From contig NZ_CAMKXG010000053.1 of assembly GCF_946477055.1 (NCBI RefSeq), positions 1-15,991 of the forward strand: a DNA stretch of 15,991 bases, in the 5' to 3' direction. The notes under the pieces were generated by a model that saw only the letters and a list, made by a program, of their open reading frames with translations, ran no database searches and was not told the DNA's origin. The first letter of the stretch is position 1. Every line of letters starts with the position of its first letter. Below, one piece after another: positions 7,915-15,991 of the stretch. The translations under genes were made by a program, and so were the position numbers. The DNA is from Lonsdalea britannica (GTDB lineage Bacteria > Pseudomonadota > Gammaproteobacteria > Enterobacterales > Enterobacteriaceae).

Positions 7915-7992
7915 TACCCACTCCCGAAGAAGACAAACAAAGGATGAACATCCTGTCCCGCGACGGTTTCTATAAGGATATCCGTTCCCTAT

Positions 7993-8009
7993 CATACACG
8001 CAGCTCCTT
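7993..8009 (-). promoter_or_regulatory. Second, upstream in-frame start signal before nlpI
   Basis: On the minus strand AAGGAG (8009-8004) lies 8 bases before an ATG at 7995. That ATG is in the nlpI frame and reads through 27 codons without a stop into the normal start. The Shine-Dalgarno is the 3' arm of a strong hairpin (8000-8027). Use would give an N-terminally extended NlpI or a leader translation that regulates nlpI. E. coli annotations list a small ORF, yrbN, in this same pnp-nlpI gap; I cannot tell whether this is its counterpart. Confidence 0.4.
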
Positions 8010-8027
8010 AACTCGGTAAGGAGCTGC
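8000..8027 (-). other. Strong hairpin between pnp and nlpI, no U-tract
   Basis: GCAGCTCCTTA (8000-8010) and its exact complement TAAGGAGCTGC (8017-8027) form an 11-bp stem with a 6-base loop. On the minus strand it begins 15 bases after the pnp stop. It is not followed by Ts, so it is more likely a 3' stabilising stem or RNA processing site for pnp than an intrinsic terminator. Confidence 0.7.
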
Positions 8028-8041
8028 CAAACGATTATCCG

Positions 8042-10162
8042 TTATTCTTCGCCGGAGGTTGCCGCAGGTTCCTGAGACTGAGGAGTCGCTTCCTTCATGC
8101 TCAGACGGACACGACCCTGACGGTCGACTTCCAGAACCTTAACGGGAACTTCTTGACCCATTTCCAGATAATCAGTCACTTTCTCAACACGCTTGTCGGC
8201 GATCTGAGAGATGTGAACCAGACCTTCTTTACCGCCGCCGATGGCAACAAACGCGCCGAAGTCAACGATACGGGTCACTTTACCCTGATAGATGCGGCCG
8301 ACTTCGATTTCAGCAGTGATCTCTTCGATACGGCGAATAGCATGTTTTGCTTTCTCGCCGTCGGTAGAAGCAATCTTCACCGTACCATCATCTTCGATTT
8401 CAATCGTCGTACCGGTCTCTTCGGTCAGAGCACGGATAACCGAGCCGCCTTTACCGATAACGTCTTTGATCTTGTCGGTACTGATTTTAATGGTATGAAT
8501 ACGCGGTGCGAATTCAGAGATATCGCCACGCGGCGTGCTGATCGCCTCTTCCATCACGCCCAGGATGTGCAAACGCGCACCTTTAGCCTGGTTCAGTGCC
8601 ACCTGCATGATTTCGCGGGTGATACCTTCGATCTTGATGTCCATCTGCAGCGCGGTCACACCATCACGGCTACCAGCAACCTTGAAGTCCATGTCGCCCA
8701 GGTGATCTTCATCGCCCAAAATGTCAGACAGTACGACAAAGTTTTCGCCTTCTTTCACCAGACCCATCGCGATACCGGCAACGGCCGCTTTGATCGGCAC
8801 ACCGGCATCCATCAGCGCCAGAGAAGCGCCACACACGGAAGCCATGGATGAAGAACCGTTGGATTCAGTGATTTCAGAAACCACACGAACGGTATACGGA
8901 AATTCGCTCGCTTTCGGCATAACAGCCAACACGCCGCGTTTCGCCAGACGACCGTGACCAATTTCACGACGTTTCGGCGATCCGACCATACCCGTTTCAC
9001 CCACAGAGTACGGAGGGAAGTTATAGTGTAGCAGGAAGCGGTCAGTACGCTCGCCGGTCAGTTCGTCAATCGTCTGCGCATCGCGTTCAGTACCCAGCGT
9101 AGCGGTGACCAACGCCTGAGTTTCACCACGAGTGAACAGTGCGGAACCATGCGTACGCGGCAGAACGCCAGTGCGAACGTCCAGACCACGGATCATGTCT
9201 TTTTCACGACCATCGATACGCGGTTCGCCACTCAGAACACGGCTACGAACGACATTTTTCTCGATGCTGCCCAGGATGTCGCTGATTTCGCCTTCGTCCA
9301 GCGTTTCATCTTCGGCCAGCAGCGCGGCAACGACGTCAGCTTTGATGACGTCAACCTGAGCGTAACGTTCCTGTTTCTCGGTGATGCGGTAAGCGTCACC
9401 CAGACGAGTTTCGGACAGCGCTTTAACACGGCTGTACAGCGTTTCGTTCACTTCTGGCGCATGCCATTCCCATTTCGGCTTGCCTGCTTCAGCCACCAGA
9501 GAATTGATGTTCTCAATGACAACCTGCTGCTGCTCGTGACCGAAAACAACCGCGCCCAGCATCTGATCTTCGCTCAGCAGGTCTGCTTCTGATTCCACCA
9601 TCAGCACCGCGCCTTCCGTACCGGCGACAACCAGATCCAGACGGCTTTCTTTCAGCTCATCAGTGGTCGGGTTCAGCACGTACTGGTCGTTGATATAACC
9701 AACGCGAGCACAGCCGATCGGGCCGTTGAACGGAATACCAGACAGGCTCAGCGCAGCGGATGCGCCGATCATAGCAACGATGTCCGGGTTTACCTGCGGG
9801 TTCACGGAAACAACGGTAGCGATAACCTGAACTTCATTCAGGAAACCTTCCGGGAACAGCGGGCGAATAGGACGGTCGATCAGGCGAGAAATCAGTGTTT
9901 CGCCTTCGCTCGGACGGCCTTCACGACGGAAGAAACCACCCGGGAAACGACCAGCAGCGTAGGTACGCTCCTGATAGTTGACGGTCAGCGGGAAGAATCC
10001 CTGACCCGGTTTAGGCTGTTTAGCACCAACAACGGTAACGAATACCGCGGTGTCGTCCATGCTGACCATAACGGCAGCCGTAGCCTGACGAGCCATCATA
10101 CCGGTTTCGATAGTGACGGTATGCTGACCATATTGGAATTTACGGATAATCGGATTAAGCAA
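8042..10162 (-). CDS. pnp: Polyribonucleotide nucleotidyltransferase (PNPase)
   Basis: A 706-residue phosphorolytic 3'-to-5' exoribonuclease, subunit of a homotrimer and of the RNA degradosome. It has two RNase PH domains, the second with the catalytic Asp486 and Asp492 (as D-E-D and M-D-F). A KH domain with G-K-G-G at 570-573 and an S1 domain (about 622-690) follow. The start is a TTG at 10162 with AAGGA 7 bases upstream, as in E. coli, giving M-L-N-P-I-I-R-K. The frame stays open 46 codons further to an ATG at 10300, but that ATG has no Shine-Dalgarno and lies in the leader hairpin, so it should not be used. Five residues shorter than E. coli PNPase, all in the tail. Confidence 0.97.
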   Translation of the reverse strand: MLNPIIRKFQYGQHTVTIETGMMARQATAAVMVSMDDTAVFVTVVGAKQPKPGQGFFPLTVNYQERTYAAGRFPGGFFRREGRPSEGETLISRLIDRPIRPLFPEGFLNEVQVIATVVSVNPQVNPDIVAMIGASAALSLSGIPFNGPIGCARVGYINDQYVLNPTTDELKESRLDLVVAGTEGAVLMVESEADLLSEDQMLGAVVFGHEQQQVVIENINSLVAEAGKPKWEWHAPEVNETLYSRVKALSETRLGDAYRITEKQERYAQVDVIKADVVAALLAEDETLDEGEISDILGSIEKNVVRSRVLSGEPRIDGREKDMIRGLDVRTGVLPRTHGSALFTRGETQALVTATLGTERDAQTIDELTGERTDRFLLHYNFPPYSVGETGMVGSPKRREIGHGRLAKRGVLAVMPKASEFPYTVRVVSEITESNGSSSMASVCGASLALMDAGVPIKAAVAGIAMGLVKEGENFVVLSDILGDEDHLGDMDFKVAGSRDGVTALQMDIKIEGITREIMQVALNQAKGARLHILGVMEEAISTPRGDISEFAPRIHTIKISTDKIKDVIGKGGSVIRALTEETGTTIEIEDDGTVKIASTDGEKAKHAIRRIEEITAEIEVGRIYQGKVTRIVDFGAFVAIGGGKEGLVHISQIADKRVEKVTDYLEMGQEVPVKVLEVDRQGRVRLSMKEATPQSQEPAATSGEE

Positions 10163-10253
10163 AATTATATCCTTGTCACAGAGGGTTGCTGCGCCACTTA
10201 TCTCGGACGCCACAGACCAGTTTACACCCGATCCAGTCACTACATCCTCGCGA

Positions 10254-10303
10254 CTAATGACAATCTTCAATCTGCTCCCCGGCAGAATAAAGTCTCTCAT
10301 TAG
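10254..10303 (-). promoter_or_regulatory. pnp leader hairpin, likely RNase III site
   Basis: In the pnp leader, CTAATGA and TCATTAG (plus positions 10297-10303 and 10254-10260) pair as the base of a long imperfect stem. It is capped by TCTGC/GCAGA at 10271-10275 and 10282-10286. E. coli pnp has a comparable leader stem that RNase III cuts and PNPase then degrades, giving autoregulation. I infer the same here from position and pairing. Confidence 0.65.
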
Positions 10304-10371
10304 CCGCGCGAATAGCTGTAATAACGGACCATTTTTTACTTCAGCAATACATTACTCTGTTTCAGCAACGC

Positions 10372-10407
10372 ATCCTAGAAGAAAGGGGCCATAATAGGCC
10401 CCTTTCT
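10372..10407 (-). terminator. Terminator of rpsO
   Basis: AGAAAGGGGCC (10380-10390) and GGCCCCTTTCT (10397-10407) form an 11-bp stem with a 6-base AT loop. On the minus strand it starts 17 bases after the rpsO stop codon and is followed by a pyrimidine-rich TTCT tail. It matches the position of the E. coli rpsO terminator, which part of transcription passes to reach pnp. Confidence 0.85.
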
Positions 10408-10423
10408 ACTGAAACTCGTCGGA

Positions 10424-10743
<320 letters not shown>

Positions 10744-10771
10744 TTCAGCTACCCGGTACTCGAGCCGCGCT

Positions 10772-10800
10772 ATTCTACCCGCAGTATAAGGTGATAGCAA
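10772..10800 (-). promoter_or_regulatory. Promoter of rpsO
   Basis: On the minus strand TTGCTA (-35, 10800-10795) and TAGAAT (-10, 10777-10772) are 17 bases apart, the ideal spacing. Transcription would start near 10765 and give a leader of about 70 nt that contains the S15 pseudoknot. It lies in the 112-base gap between truB and rpsO, where E. coli has the rpsO promoter. Confidence 0.72.
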
Positions 10801-10805
10801 GGCGG

Positions 10806-11762
10806 TCAAACGGCCCCAGGTTCGGGGTATTCGACCACCAGACGACGAGGTGCGACCCGCCCTTCGTCATCGATAATGCCCATGCCGATAAACTTCCGCG
10901 CATCGCCTTCTGTGATGCGAACCATTCCCGAGTCTGGGGCGTTGGCGGCACGCACCGCCTGTCCCAATTTCAGGTATCCAGCGACGACTTCCGGCAAATT
11001 AACCTCAGGAAATTCCTGGACAGCGCTGTCCATAGGCAGGAGCAAAGGATCAAGCAACGCGCCAACTGTCAGCTCTTCTTCAGCGGCACGTTCAACCAGT
11101 GCGCGCAGCTGTTCTAAGGTCACCATCCGTTCTACCGGATACGTCGCCACCTGAAGACGGCGCAAATAAATCACGTGAGCGCCACAGCCGAGTTTTTCAC
11201 CCAAATCGTCAATGATCGTACGGATATAAGTGCCTTTCGAACAGTGAATCTCCAGCTCCAGTTCATCCCCTTCCCAGCGGATTTGCTGCAGCTCATACAC
11301 CGTGATTTCACGCGCTTCGCGAGGAACGGTCTGCCCCTGACGGGCATATTCATACAGCGGGCGCCCCTGATATTTCAGGGCGGAGAACATGGATGGGACC
11401 TGCGGAGTAGTGCCGCGAAATTCATCCAGCGCTTCTGCTAACGCTTCAGGAGTGAACGTGACTGGACGCTCTTCGACAACATTACCATCAGCGTCAGACG
11501 TATCCGTCCGCTGGCCCAATCGGGCAATGACGCGATAACGCTTATCAGAATCCAGCAGGTGCTGGGAAAACTTGGTCGCTTCGCCCAAACAAATCGGCAG
11601 CATGCCTGTCGCCAGCGGATCCAGCGCGCCAGTATGTCCCGCCTTGTTGGCGTTAAAGAGACGTTTAACCTTTTGCAGCACATCGTTGGACGATGTTCCC
11701 TGCTGTTTATCCAGCAGCAGAACGCCATGAACGTCCCGGCCGCGACGACGAGGACGCCCCAT
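10806..11762 (-). CDS. truB: tRNA pseudouridine(55) synthase TruB
   Basis: A 318-residue enzyme (E. coli 314) that makes pseudouridine 55 in the T-loop of tRNAs and also helps tRNA folding. The catalytic aspartate is Asp48 in G-H-T-G-A-L-D-P-L. The other family marks are Y-R-V near residue 76 for substrate stacking and C-S-K-G-T-Y-I-R-T around 174-182. The C-terminal 70 residues are a PUA-like domain. The ATG shares its first base with the rbfA stop (TGATG), so translation should be coupled to rbfA. Confidence 0.97.
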   Translation of the reverse strand: MGRPRRRGRDVHGVLLLDKQQGTSSNDVLQKVKRLFNANKAGHTGALDPLATGMLPICLGEATKFSQHLLDSDKRYRVIARLGQRTDTSDADGNVVEERPVTFTPEALAEALDEFRGTTPQVPSMFSALKYQGRPLYEYARQGQTVPREAREITVYELQQIRWEGDELELEIHCSKGTYIRTIIDDLGEKLGCGAHVIYLRRLQVATYPVERMVTLEQLRALVERAAEEELTVGALLDPLLLPMDSAVQEFPEVNLPEVVAGYLKLGQAVRAANAPDSGMVRITEGDARKFIGMGIIDDEGRVAPRRLVVEYPEPGAV

Positions 11763-12163
11763 CAGTCCTCCCGATCTTCGTCCGAAGAAGATGAGCGACG
11801 CTCGGCATCTTTTCTGACGACATTGGTCACCAGATTCGACATCCGCATACCTTCAACCAATGAGTTGTCATAGGAGAACGTCAGCTCAGGCACTACGCGC
11901 AGACGCATCGCTTTACCCAACAGTACGCGGATAAACCCGGAGGCGTCCTGCAACGCTTTGATGCCAATTTTTACCTGCTCCGGTTCGTTGTCGTTCAAAA
12001 AGGTCACGAAAACTTTGGCATAAGCCAGATCGCGGGACATTTCAACGCCAGAGACAGTCGCCATGCCGACGCGCGGATCTTTAACTTCGCGCTGCAGAAT
12101 GATGGCGATCTCTTTTTGCATTTCCTGCGCCACACGCTGTGTGCGGCTATATTCTTTTGCCAT
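11762..12163 (-). CDS. rbfA: 30S ribosome-binding factor RbfA
   Basis: A 133-residue protein, the same length as E. coli RbfA. It binds free 30S subunits and helps mature the 5' end of 16S rRNA, mainly in the cold. It is a KH-like fold with the interhelical A-S-G kink at residues 74-76 and the basic helix G-K-A-M-R-L-R. The acidic Ser-rich tail is flexible. The start M-A-K-E-Y at 12163 has GAGG 6 bases upstream; a start 10 codons earlier (12193) lies inside the infB-rbfA terminator hairpin and is not credible. The stop overlaps the truB start by one base. Confidence 0.97.
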   Translation of the reverse strand: MAKEYSRTQRVAQEMQKEIAIILQREVKDPRVGMATVSGVEMSRDLAYAKVFVTFLNDNEPEQVKIGIKALQDASGFIRVLLGKAMRLRVVPELTFSYDNSLVEGMRMSNLVTNVVRKDAERRSSSSDEDRED

Positions 12164-12177
12164 GATAAACCTCACGG

Positions 12178-12205
12178 AAAAATGAGGGGGCACAAGGCCC
12201 CCTCA
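12178..12205 (-). terminator. Intrinsic terminator inside the operon, infB to rbfA
   Basis: On the minus strand TGAGGGGGC and GCCCCCTCA form a perfect 9-bp, very GC-rich stem with a 5-base loop, followed at once by TTTTT (12182-12178). It meets all textbook criteria. It stands 33 bases after the infB stop and only 14 bases before the rbfA start. It must be leaky or controlled for rbfA and truB to be made from the upstream promoter. Confidence 0.85.
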
Positions 12206-12238
12206 ACGGAAAAATAGAATGATGTGGTGATGGAAGCA

Positions 12239-14944
12239 TTACGCAATAGAGCGTTTAATCTCAATGATTTCAAATACTTCGATCATATCGCCAGAGCGAA
12301 CATCGTTGTAGTTCTTCACACCGATACCACATTCCATACCGTTACGAACTTCGTTGACGTCATCTTTGAAGCGACGCAGGGATTCCAGTTCGCCTTCGTA
12401 GATAACGACGTTATCACGCAGTACGCGGATCGGGTTGTGACGTTTCACCACACCCTCGGTCACCATACAGCCTGCGATTGCGCCAAATTTCGGTGATTTG
12501 AACACGTCGCGAACTTCAGCCAGACCGATGATTTCCTGTTTGTACTCAGGCGCCAGCATACCGCTCATCGCCTGCTTCACTTCGTCAATCAGGTCATAGA
12601 TAACTGAGTAATAGCGCAGATCCAGACTTTCTGCTTCGACAACGCGACGGGCGGAAGCGTCTGCACGTACGTTGAAGCCCAGCAGGATTGCGTTGGAAGC
12701 CGCAGCCAGGGTAGCGTCGGTTTCTGTAATCCCACCCACACCGGAGCCCACAATTTTGACTTTCACTTCGTCGGTGGACAGCTTCATCAGGGAGTCGGAA
12801 ATCGCTTCACAAGAACCCTGTACGTCAGATTTCAACACGATGTTCAGTTCAGAAACTTCGCCTTCACTCATGTTCGCAAACATGTTTTCCAGTTTAGATT
12901 TCTGCTGGCGAGCCAGTTTCACTTCGCGGAATTTACCCTGACGGTAGAGAGCCACTTCACGTGCTTTCTTCTCGTCGCGAACCACAGTCGCTTCGTCACC
13001 CGCTGCCGGCACGCCGGACAGGCCCAGGATTTCGACAGGAATAGACGGACCCGCGGAAGCCACTTCACGACCTAATTCGTCACGCATCGCACGAACACGA
13101 CCGTACTCGAAGCCACACAGGACGATATCGCCTTTATTCAAGGTACCTTCACGAACCAGGACAGTGGCAACCGGACCACGACCTTTGTCCAGGAAGGATT
13201 CGATAACCGCGCCGCTTGCCATACCGTTACGGATAGCTTTCAGCTCAAGAACTTCGGACTGCAGCAGAATGGCGTCCAGCAGTTCATCGATACCCGTACC
13301 TGATTTGGCAGATACGTGTACGAACTGGCTTTCGCCGCCCCAGTCTTCAGGCATGATGCCGTGCTGAGACAGTTCGGTTTTAACGCGGTCCGGATCGGCT
13401 TCCAGCTTATCGATTTTGTTGACAGCAACTACAACCGGCACTTTAGCGGCTTTGGCATGCTGAATAGCTTCGATAGTCTGCGGCATCACGCCATCATCTG
13501 CGGCAACAACCAGAACGACGATATCCGTCGCCTGCGCACCACGTGCACGCATTGCGGTAAACGCGGCGTGTCCCGGGGTATCCAGGAAGGTGATCATACC
13601 GTTGTCGGTTTCTACGTGGTATGCACCAATGTGCTGAGTAATACCACCCGCTTCGCCCGAAGCGACTTTGGTAGAACGGATATAGTCGAGCAGCGACGTT
13701 TTACCGTGGTCGACGTGACCCATGATAGTCACGACCGGCGCGCGCGGTTCAGCAGCAGCACCCGTATCACGATCGCTCATCAGCGCTTCTTCCAGCTCAT
13801 TTTCACGGCGCAGAATCACTTTGTGACCCATTTCTTCCGCTACCAGCTGAGCCGTTTCCTGATCGATAACCTGGTTGATCGTCGCCATTGCACCCAGACG
13901 CATCATCGTTTTGATGACCTGAGAGCCTTTAACGGCCATCTTGTTCGCCAGTTCAGCTACCGTCACCGTTTCGCCAATCACGACATCGCGGTTAACCGCC
14001 TGAGCAGGCTTGTTAAAGCTCTGCTGCAGTGTGCTTGGTTTACGTTTGCCTTTACCACCGCGCGTCACGGCGCGAGCTTCTTCGCGATCGGCTTTGGATT
14101 CAGACAGACGGTTGCCTTTCTTCTGTTTAGTCGCTTTGCCGCCGCGAGTGCGGGCACGACGTTCGCCTTCGACCTTGCGATCGTTTTCATCTTCGGCTTC
14201 ACGTGCGTGATGAGACGTCGTTACGTGGTAGTCAGAAGTTTCGGTTTCGTCTTTCTGATTTTCCCAACGACCGGCGTTTTCTTCGGCCATGCGGCGAGCT
14301 TCTTCTGCAACGCGACGGGCTTCTTCTTCAACCTTCTGGCGTGCTGCTTCTTCCGCTTTGCGCTTAAGTTCGGCGGCTTCGGCTTCGCGACGCGCTTTCT
14401 CAGCCTGAGCTGGTTTGGTCATGGTGTTGTTTTGTTGATTGGTCACTTTTTCTTTTTCCGCTCCGTCGCGCTTAGCTTTGTCGGCGGCCTCACGTTTGGC
14501 TTGCTCTTCAGCAGCGCGCTTCGCTTTTTCAGCAGCTTCGCGCTGGGCTTTTTCTTCAGCCTCGCGTTTAGTCTGCTCTTCAGCAGCGCGTTGTGCCTGT
14601 TCTTCCGCTTCACGCCGCGCCAGCTCTTCTTCGGAGGTCTGCTGACCATCCTGAGAATCGCGTTTTACATAAGTGCGTTTCTTGCGGACTTCGATCTGTA
14701 CCGCTTTACTCTTACCACCGGTACTTGGAACATTCAATGTACTGCGCGTTTTGCGCTGCAGCGTCAGTTTTCCCGGCGCACTGCCGCGTTCACGGTTCAG
14801 GTGCGCCAGCAAGCTTTCTTTCTCATGCTGGGTCACAGAATCTGATGCGGACTTGGTGATACCGGCATCAGCAAACTGCTGTATCAGGCGGTCAACCGGA
14901 GTCTGAATCTCTGCGGCCAGCGATTTTACGGTTACATCTGTCAT
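12239..14944 (-). CDS. infB: Translation initiation factor IF-2
   Basis: A 901-residue IF-2 (E. coli 890), the GTPase that places initiator tRNA on the 30S subunit and joins the subunits. An IF2-N domain (1-50) is followed by a long charged helix of Ala/Glu/Lys/Arg repeats (about 105-225). The second IF2-N domain lies near 320-375. The G domain has G1 G-H-V-D-H-G-K-T (409-416), G3 D-T-P-G-H (455-459) and G4 N-K-I-D (509-512). Domains II to IV follow, with the tRNA-binding C-terminus conserved. AGGA lies 6 bases before the ATG. nusA ends 25 bases upstream. Internal starts give shorter forms (separate entry). Confidence 0.97.
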   Translation of the reverse strand: MTDVTVKSLAAEIQTPVDRLIQQFADAGITKSASDSVTQHEKESLLAHLNRERGSAPGKLTLQRKTRSTLNVPSTGGKSKAVQIEVRKKRTYVKRDSQDGQQTSEEELARREAEEQAQRAAEEQTKREAEEKAQREAAEKAKRAAEEQAKREAADKAKRDGAEKEKVTNQQNNTMTKPAQAEKARREAEAAELKRKAEEAARQKVEEEARRVAEEARRMAEENAGRWENQKDETETSDYHVTTSHHAREAEDENDRKVEGERRARTRGGKATKQKKGNRLSESKADREEARAVTRGGKGKRKPSTLQQSFNKPAQAVNRDVVIGETVTVAELANKMAVKGSQVIKTMMRLGAMATINQVIDQETAQLVAEEMGHKVILRRENELEEALMSDRDTGAAAEPRAPVVTIMGHVDHGKTSLLDYIRSTKVASGEAGGITQHIGAYHVETDNGMITFLDTPGHAAFTAMRARGAQATDIVVLVVAADDGVMPQTIEAIQHAKAAKVPVVVAVNKIDKLEADPDRVKTELSQHGIMPEDWGGESQFVHVSAKSGTGIDELLDAILLQSEVLELKAIRNGMASGAVIESFLDKGRGPVATVLVREGTLNKGDIVLCGFEYGRVRAMRDELGREVASAGPSIPVEILGLSGVPAAGDEATVVRDEKKAREVALYRQGKFREVKLARQQKSKLENMFANMSEGEVSELNIVLKSDVQGSCEAISDSLMKLSTDEVKVKIVGSGVGGITETDATLAAASNAILLGFNVRADASARRVVEAESLDLRYYSVIYDLIDEVKQAMSGMLAPEYKQEIIGLAEVRDVFKSPKFGAIAGCMVTEGVVKRHNPIRVLRDNVVIYEGELESLRRFKDDVNEVRNGMECGIGVKNYNDVRSGDMIEVFEIIEIKRSIA
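14420..14446 (-). promoter_or_regulatory. Internal translation starts for the short IF-2 forms
   Basis: In E. coli the short forms of IF-2 start at GTG158 and ATG165. Here the same place holds a GTG (codon 167, 14446-14444, V-T-N-Q-Q) and an ATG (codon 175, 14422-14420, M-T-K-P-A-Q), both in frame. They would give proteins of 735 and 727 residues, close to the sizes in E. coli. The Shine-Dalgarno is not strong. Confidence 0.6.
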
Positions 14945-14969
14945 GCTGTTCCTTTCCTGCTACAGTTCG

Positions 14970-15991
14970 TTATTCGTTGTTGTCGCCAAACCAACAGATA
15001 TTACGCGCGGCCATAATCAGCTCACCGGCTTGCTTCTCATCAAGCTCTTCAATATCTGTCAGGTCATCGACACCCTGCTCAGCAAGATCTTCCAGCGTAC
15101 ATACGCCGCGTGCAGCCAGAGCAAACGCCAGCTCACGAGACAAACCAGGCAGGTTTAGCAAATCATCGGCTGGCTGACCGTCACCGAGGCTTTCCTCGCG
15201 GGCCAACGCCAATGTGGTCAACGCTGCCTTCGCACGGTCACGCAGCGCTTCAATCGTTTCTTCATCCAGCCCGTCGATTTCGAGGAGTTCTTTAATCGGC
15301 ACATAGGCCAGCTCTTCTAAGGTAGAGAAGCCTTCTTCTACCAGAACAGTCGCGAACTCTTCGTCGATGCTCAGATGCTTAGTGAAGACATCAATTGCAG
15401 CATGCGCTTCGGCCTGATGCTTGGCCTGCAGGTCTTCGATCGTCATCACGTTCAATTCCCAGCCGCTGAGCTGTGATGCCAGGCGAACGTTCTGACCGTT
15501 ACGGCCGATTGCCTGAGCCAGATTTCCTGACTCTACGGCGATATCCATGGTGTGATTGTCTTCATCTACTACGATGGAGGCAACATCTGCTGGCGCCATG
15601 GCGTTGATGACGAACTGAGCCGGATTATCATCCCACAGGACGATATCGATACGCTCACCGCCCAATTCACTGGAGACGGCTTGGACACGCGCGCCGCGCA
15701 TACCTACACACGCACCAACTGGGTCGATGCGTTTGTCGTTGGTCTTGACGGCAATTTTAGCGCGTGAGCCCGGATCGCGAGCGGCGGCTTTGATTTCGAT
15801 AACTTCTTCGCCGATTTCCGGTACTTCAATGCGGAACAGCTCGATCAGCATTTCCGAGCGTGAACGGCTGACGAACAACTGAGCGCCACGCGCTTCAGGA
15901 CGAACGGCGTACAGTACGCCGCGAATGCGGTCGCCTGGACGGAAGTTTTCGCGCGGCAGCATGTCTTCACGGCCAATCACCGCTTCTGCGT
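14970..15991 (-). CDS. nusA: Transcription termination/antitermination factor NusA (partial)
   Basis: The C-terminal 339 residues of NusA (about 495 in E. coli); the N-terminus lies beyond the window edge. The visible part begins inside the S1 domain ([10 protein letters not shown]) and holds both KH domains, e.g. V-G-M-R-G-A-R-V and I-G-R-N-G-Q-N-V. The two acidic AR repeats follow and end at C-W-F-G-D-N-N-E. NusA binds RNA polymerase, slows elongation at hairpins, and takes part in intrinsic termination and in N/Nun-type antitermination. The GTG at 15980 is simply an internal valine codon, not a start. infB follows after 25 bases. Confidence 0.97.
   Translation of the reverse strand, partial: AEAVIGREDMLPRENFRPGDRIRGVLYAVRPEARGAQLFVSRSRSEMLIELFRIEVPEIGEEVIEIKAAARDPGSRAKIAVKTNDKRIDPVGACVGMRGARVQAVSSELGGERIDIVLWDDNPAQFVINAMAPADVASIVVDEDNHTMDIAVESGNLAQAIGRNGQNVRLASQLSGWELNVMTIEDLQAKHQAEAHAAIDVFTKHLSIDEEFATVLVEEGFSTLEELAYVPIKELLEIDGLDEETIEALRDRAKAALTTLALAREESLGDGQPADDLLNLPGLSRELAFALAARGVCTLEDLAEQGVDDLTDIEELDEKQAGELIMAARNICWFGDNNE

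Larger units (their letters stand above)
10215..10407 (+). ncRNA. sraG: Possible antisense small RNA SraG (PsrO)
   Basis: In E. coli and relatives the rpsO-pnp gap encodes SraG on the strand opposite pnp. It is about 150-175 nt long, overlaps the pnp leader and ends at the hairpin shared with rpsO. The same layout is possible here: the symmetric hairpin at 10380-10407 could end a plus-strand transcript that covers the pnp leader. I cannot identify a clear promoter, so the 5' end is a guess and the call rests on synteny. Confidence 0.33.

Noticed and set aside
7739..7951. A 70-codon frame overlapping the nlpI start in another frame
   Set aside because: Most of it overlaps nlpI out of frame, the product has no recognisable features, and there is no clear ribosome-binding site; a short regulatory ORF is not excluded but is not supported.
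10163..10300. N-terminal extension of PNPase from the ATG at 10300
   Set aside because: The frame is open, but this ATG has no Shine-Dalgarno and lies in the leader hairpin, while the TTG at 10162 has a good AAGGA and gives the family N-terminus.
13316..14845. A 509-codon open frame on the plus strand opposite infB
   Set aside because: It is an antisense shadow. Its product is Phe/Arg-rich with no recognisable domain, it lies wholly over the well-conserved IF-2 gene, and it has no ribosome-binding site or promoter that I can see.

Overview
The window is a stretch of core chromosome from a gammaproteobacterium of the order Enterobacterales. Protein similarity is near Escherichia coli level for the translation and RNA genes, with enough divergence in the accessory yhb genes to suggest a non-Escherichia member. 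A Pectobacteriaceae-like genus such as Dickeya, Brenneria or Pectobacterium is my inference and was not tested. Gene order is that of E. coli: nusA-infB-rbfA-truB-rpsO-pnp-nlpI-deaD on the minus strand, then yhbW, ubiV and ubiU on the plus strand, ubiT-yhbS on the minus strand and yhbQ on the plus strand. I see no insertion sequence, prophage, CRISPR array or tRNA, and no unknown gene cluster.

Left part (1 to about 4970): yhbQ (GIY-YIG nuclease-like) converges on yhbS (acetyltransferase), whose start overlaps the end of ubiT (SCP2 lipid carrier). ubiT is divergent from ubiU-ubiV, and the 318-base gap between them carries an FNR-like box. UbiT, UbiU and UbiV make up the oxygen-independent ubiquinone route, and all eight iron-sulfur cysteines of UbiU and UbiV are present. 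Between ubiV and yhbW (luciferase-like flavoprotein) lie three inverted repeats, one of them a perfect 13-bp palindrome.

Middle part (4940 to 8041): deaD (cold-shock DEAD-box helicase) ends at a UUCG-capped terminator facing yhbW. Upstream is nlpI (outer-membrane lipoprotein), separated from deaD by an intrinsic terminator and an AT-rich leader. Between pnp and nlpI lies a strong hairpin without a U-tract. It hides a good Shine-Dalgarno sequence for an in-frame start 27 codons upstream of the normal nlpI start.

Right part (8042 to 15991): the RNA decay and translation block, containing pnp, rpsO, truB, rbfA, infB and a truncated nusA. Several known RNA control elements can be recognised: the S15 autoregulatory pairing, the pnp leader hairpin, the rpsO terminator and possibly the antisense RNA SraG. 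There is also an intrinsic terminator inside the operon, between infB and rbfA.

Together these genes link transcription elongation (NusA), initiation (IF2), small-subunit maturation (RbfA, S15), tRNA pseudouridylation (TruB) and RNA turnover (PNPase, DeaD). The accessory yhb/ubi genes serve anaerobic quinone synthesis. The most interesting signals are regulatory and lie between genes; there is no new gene system here that I can support.
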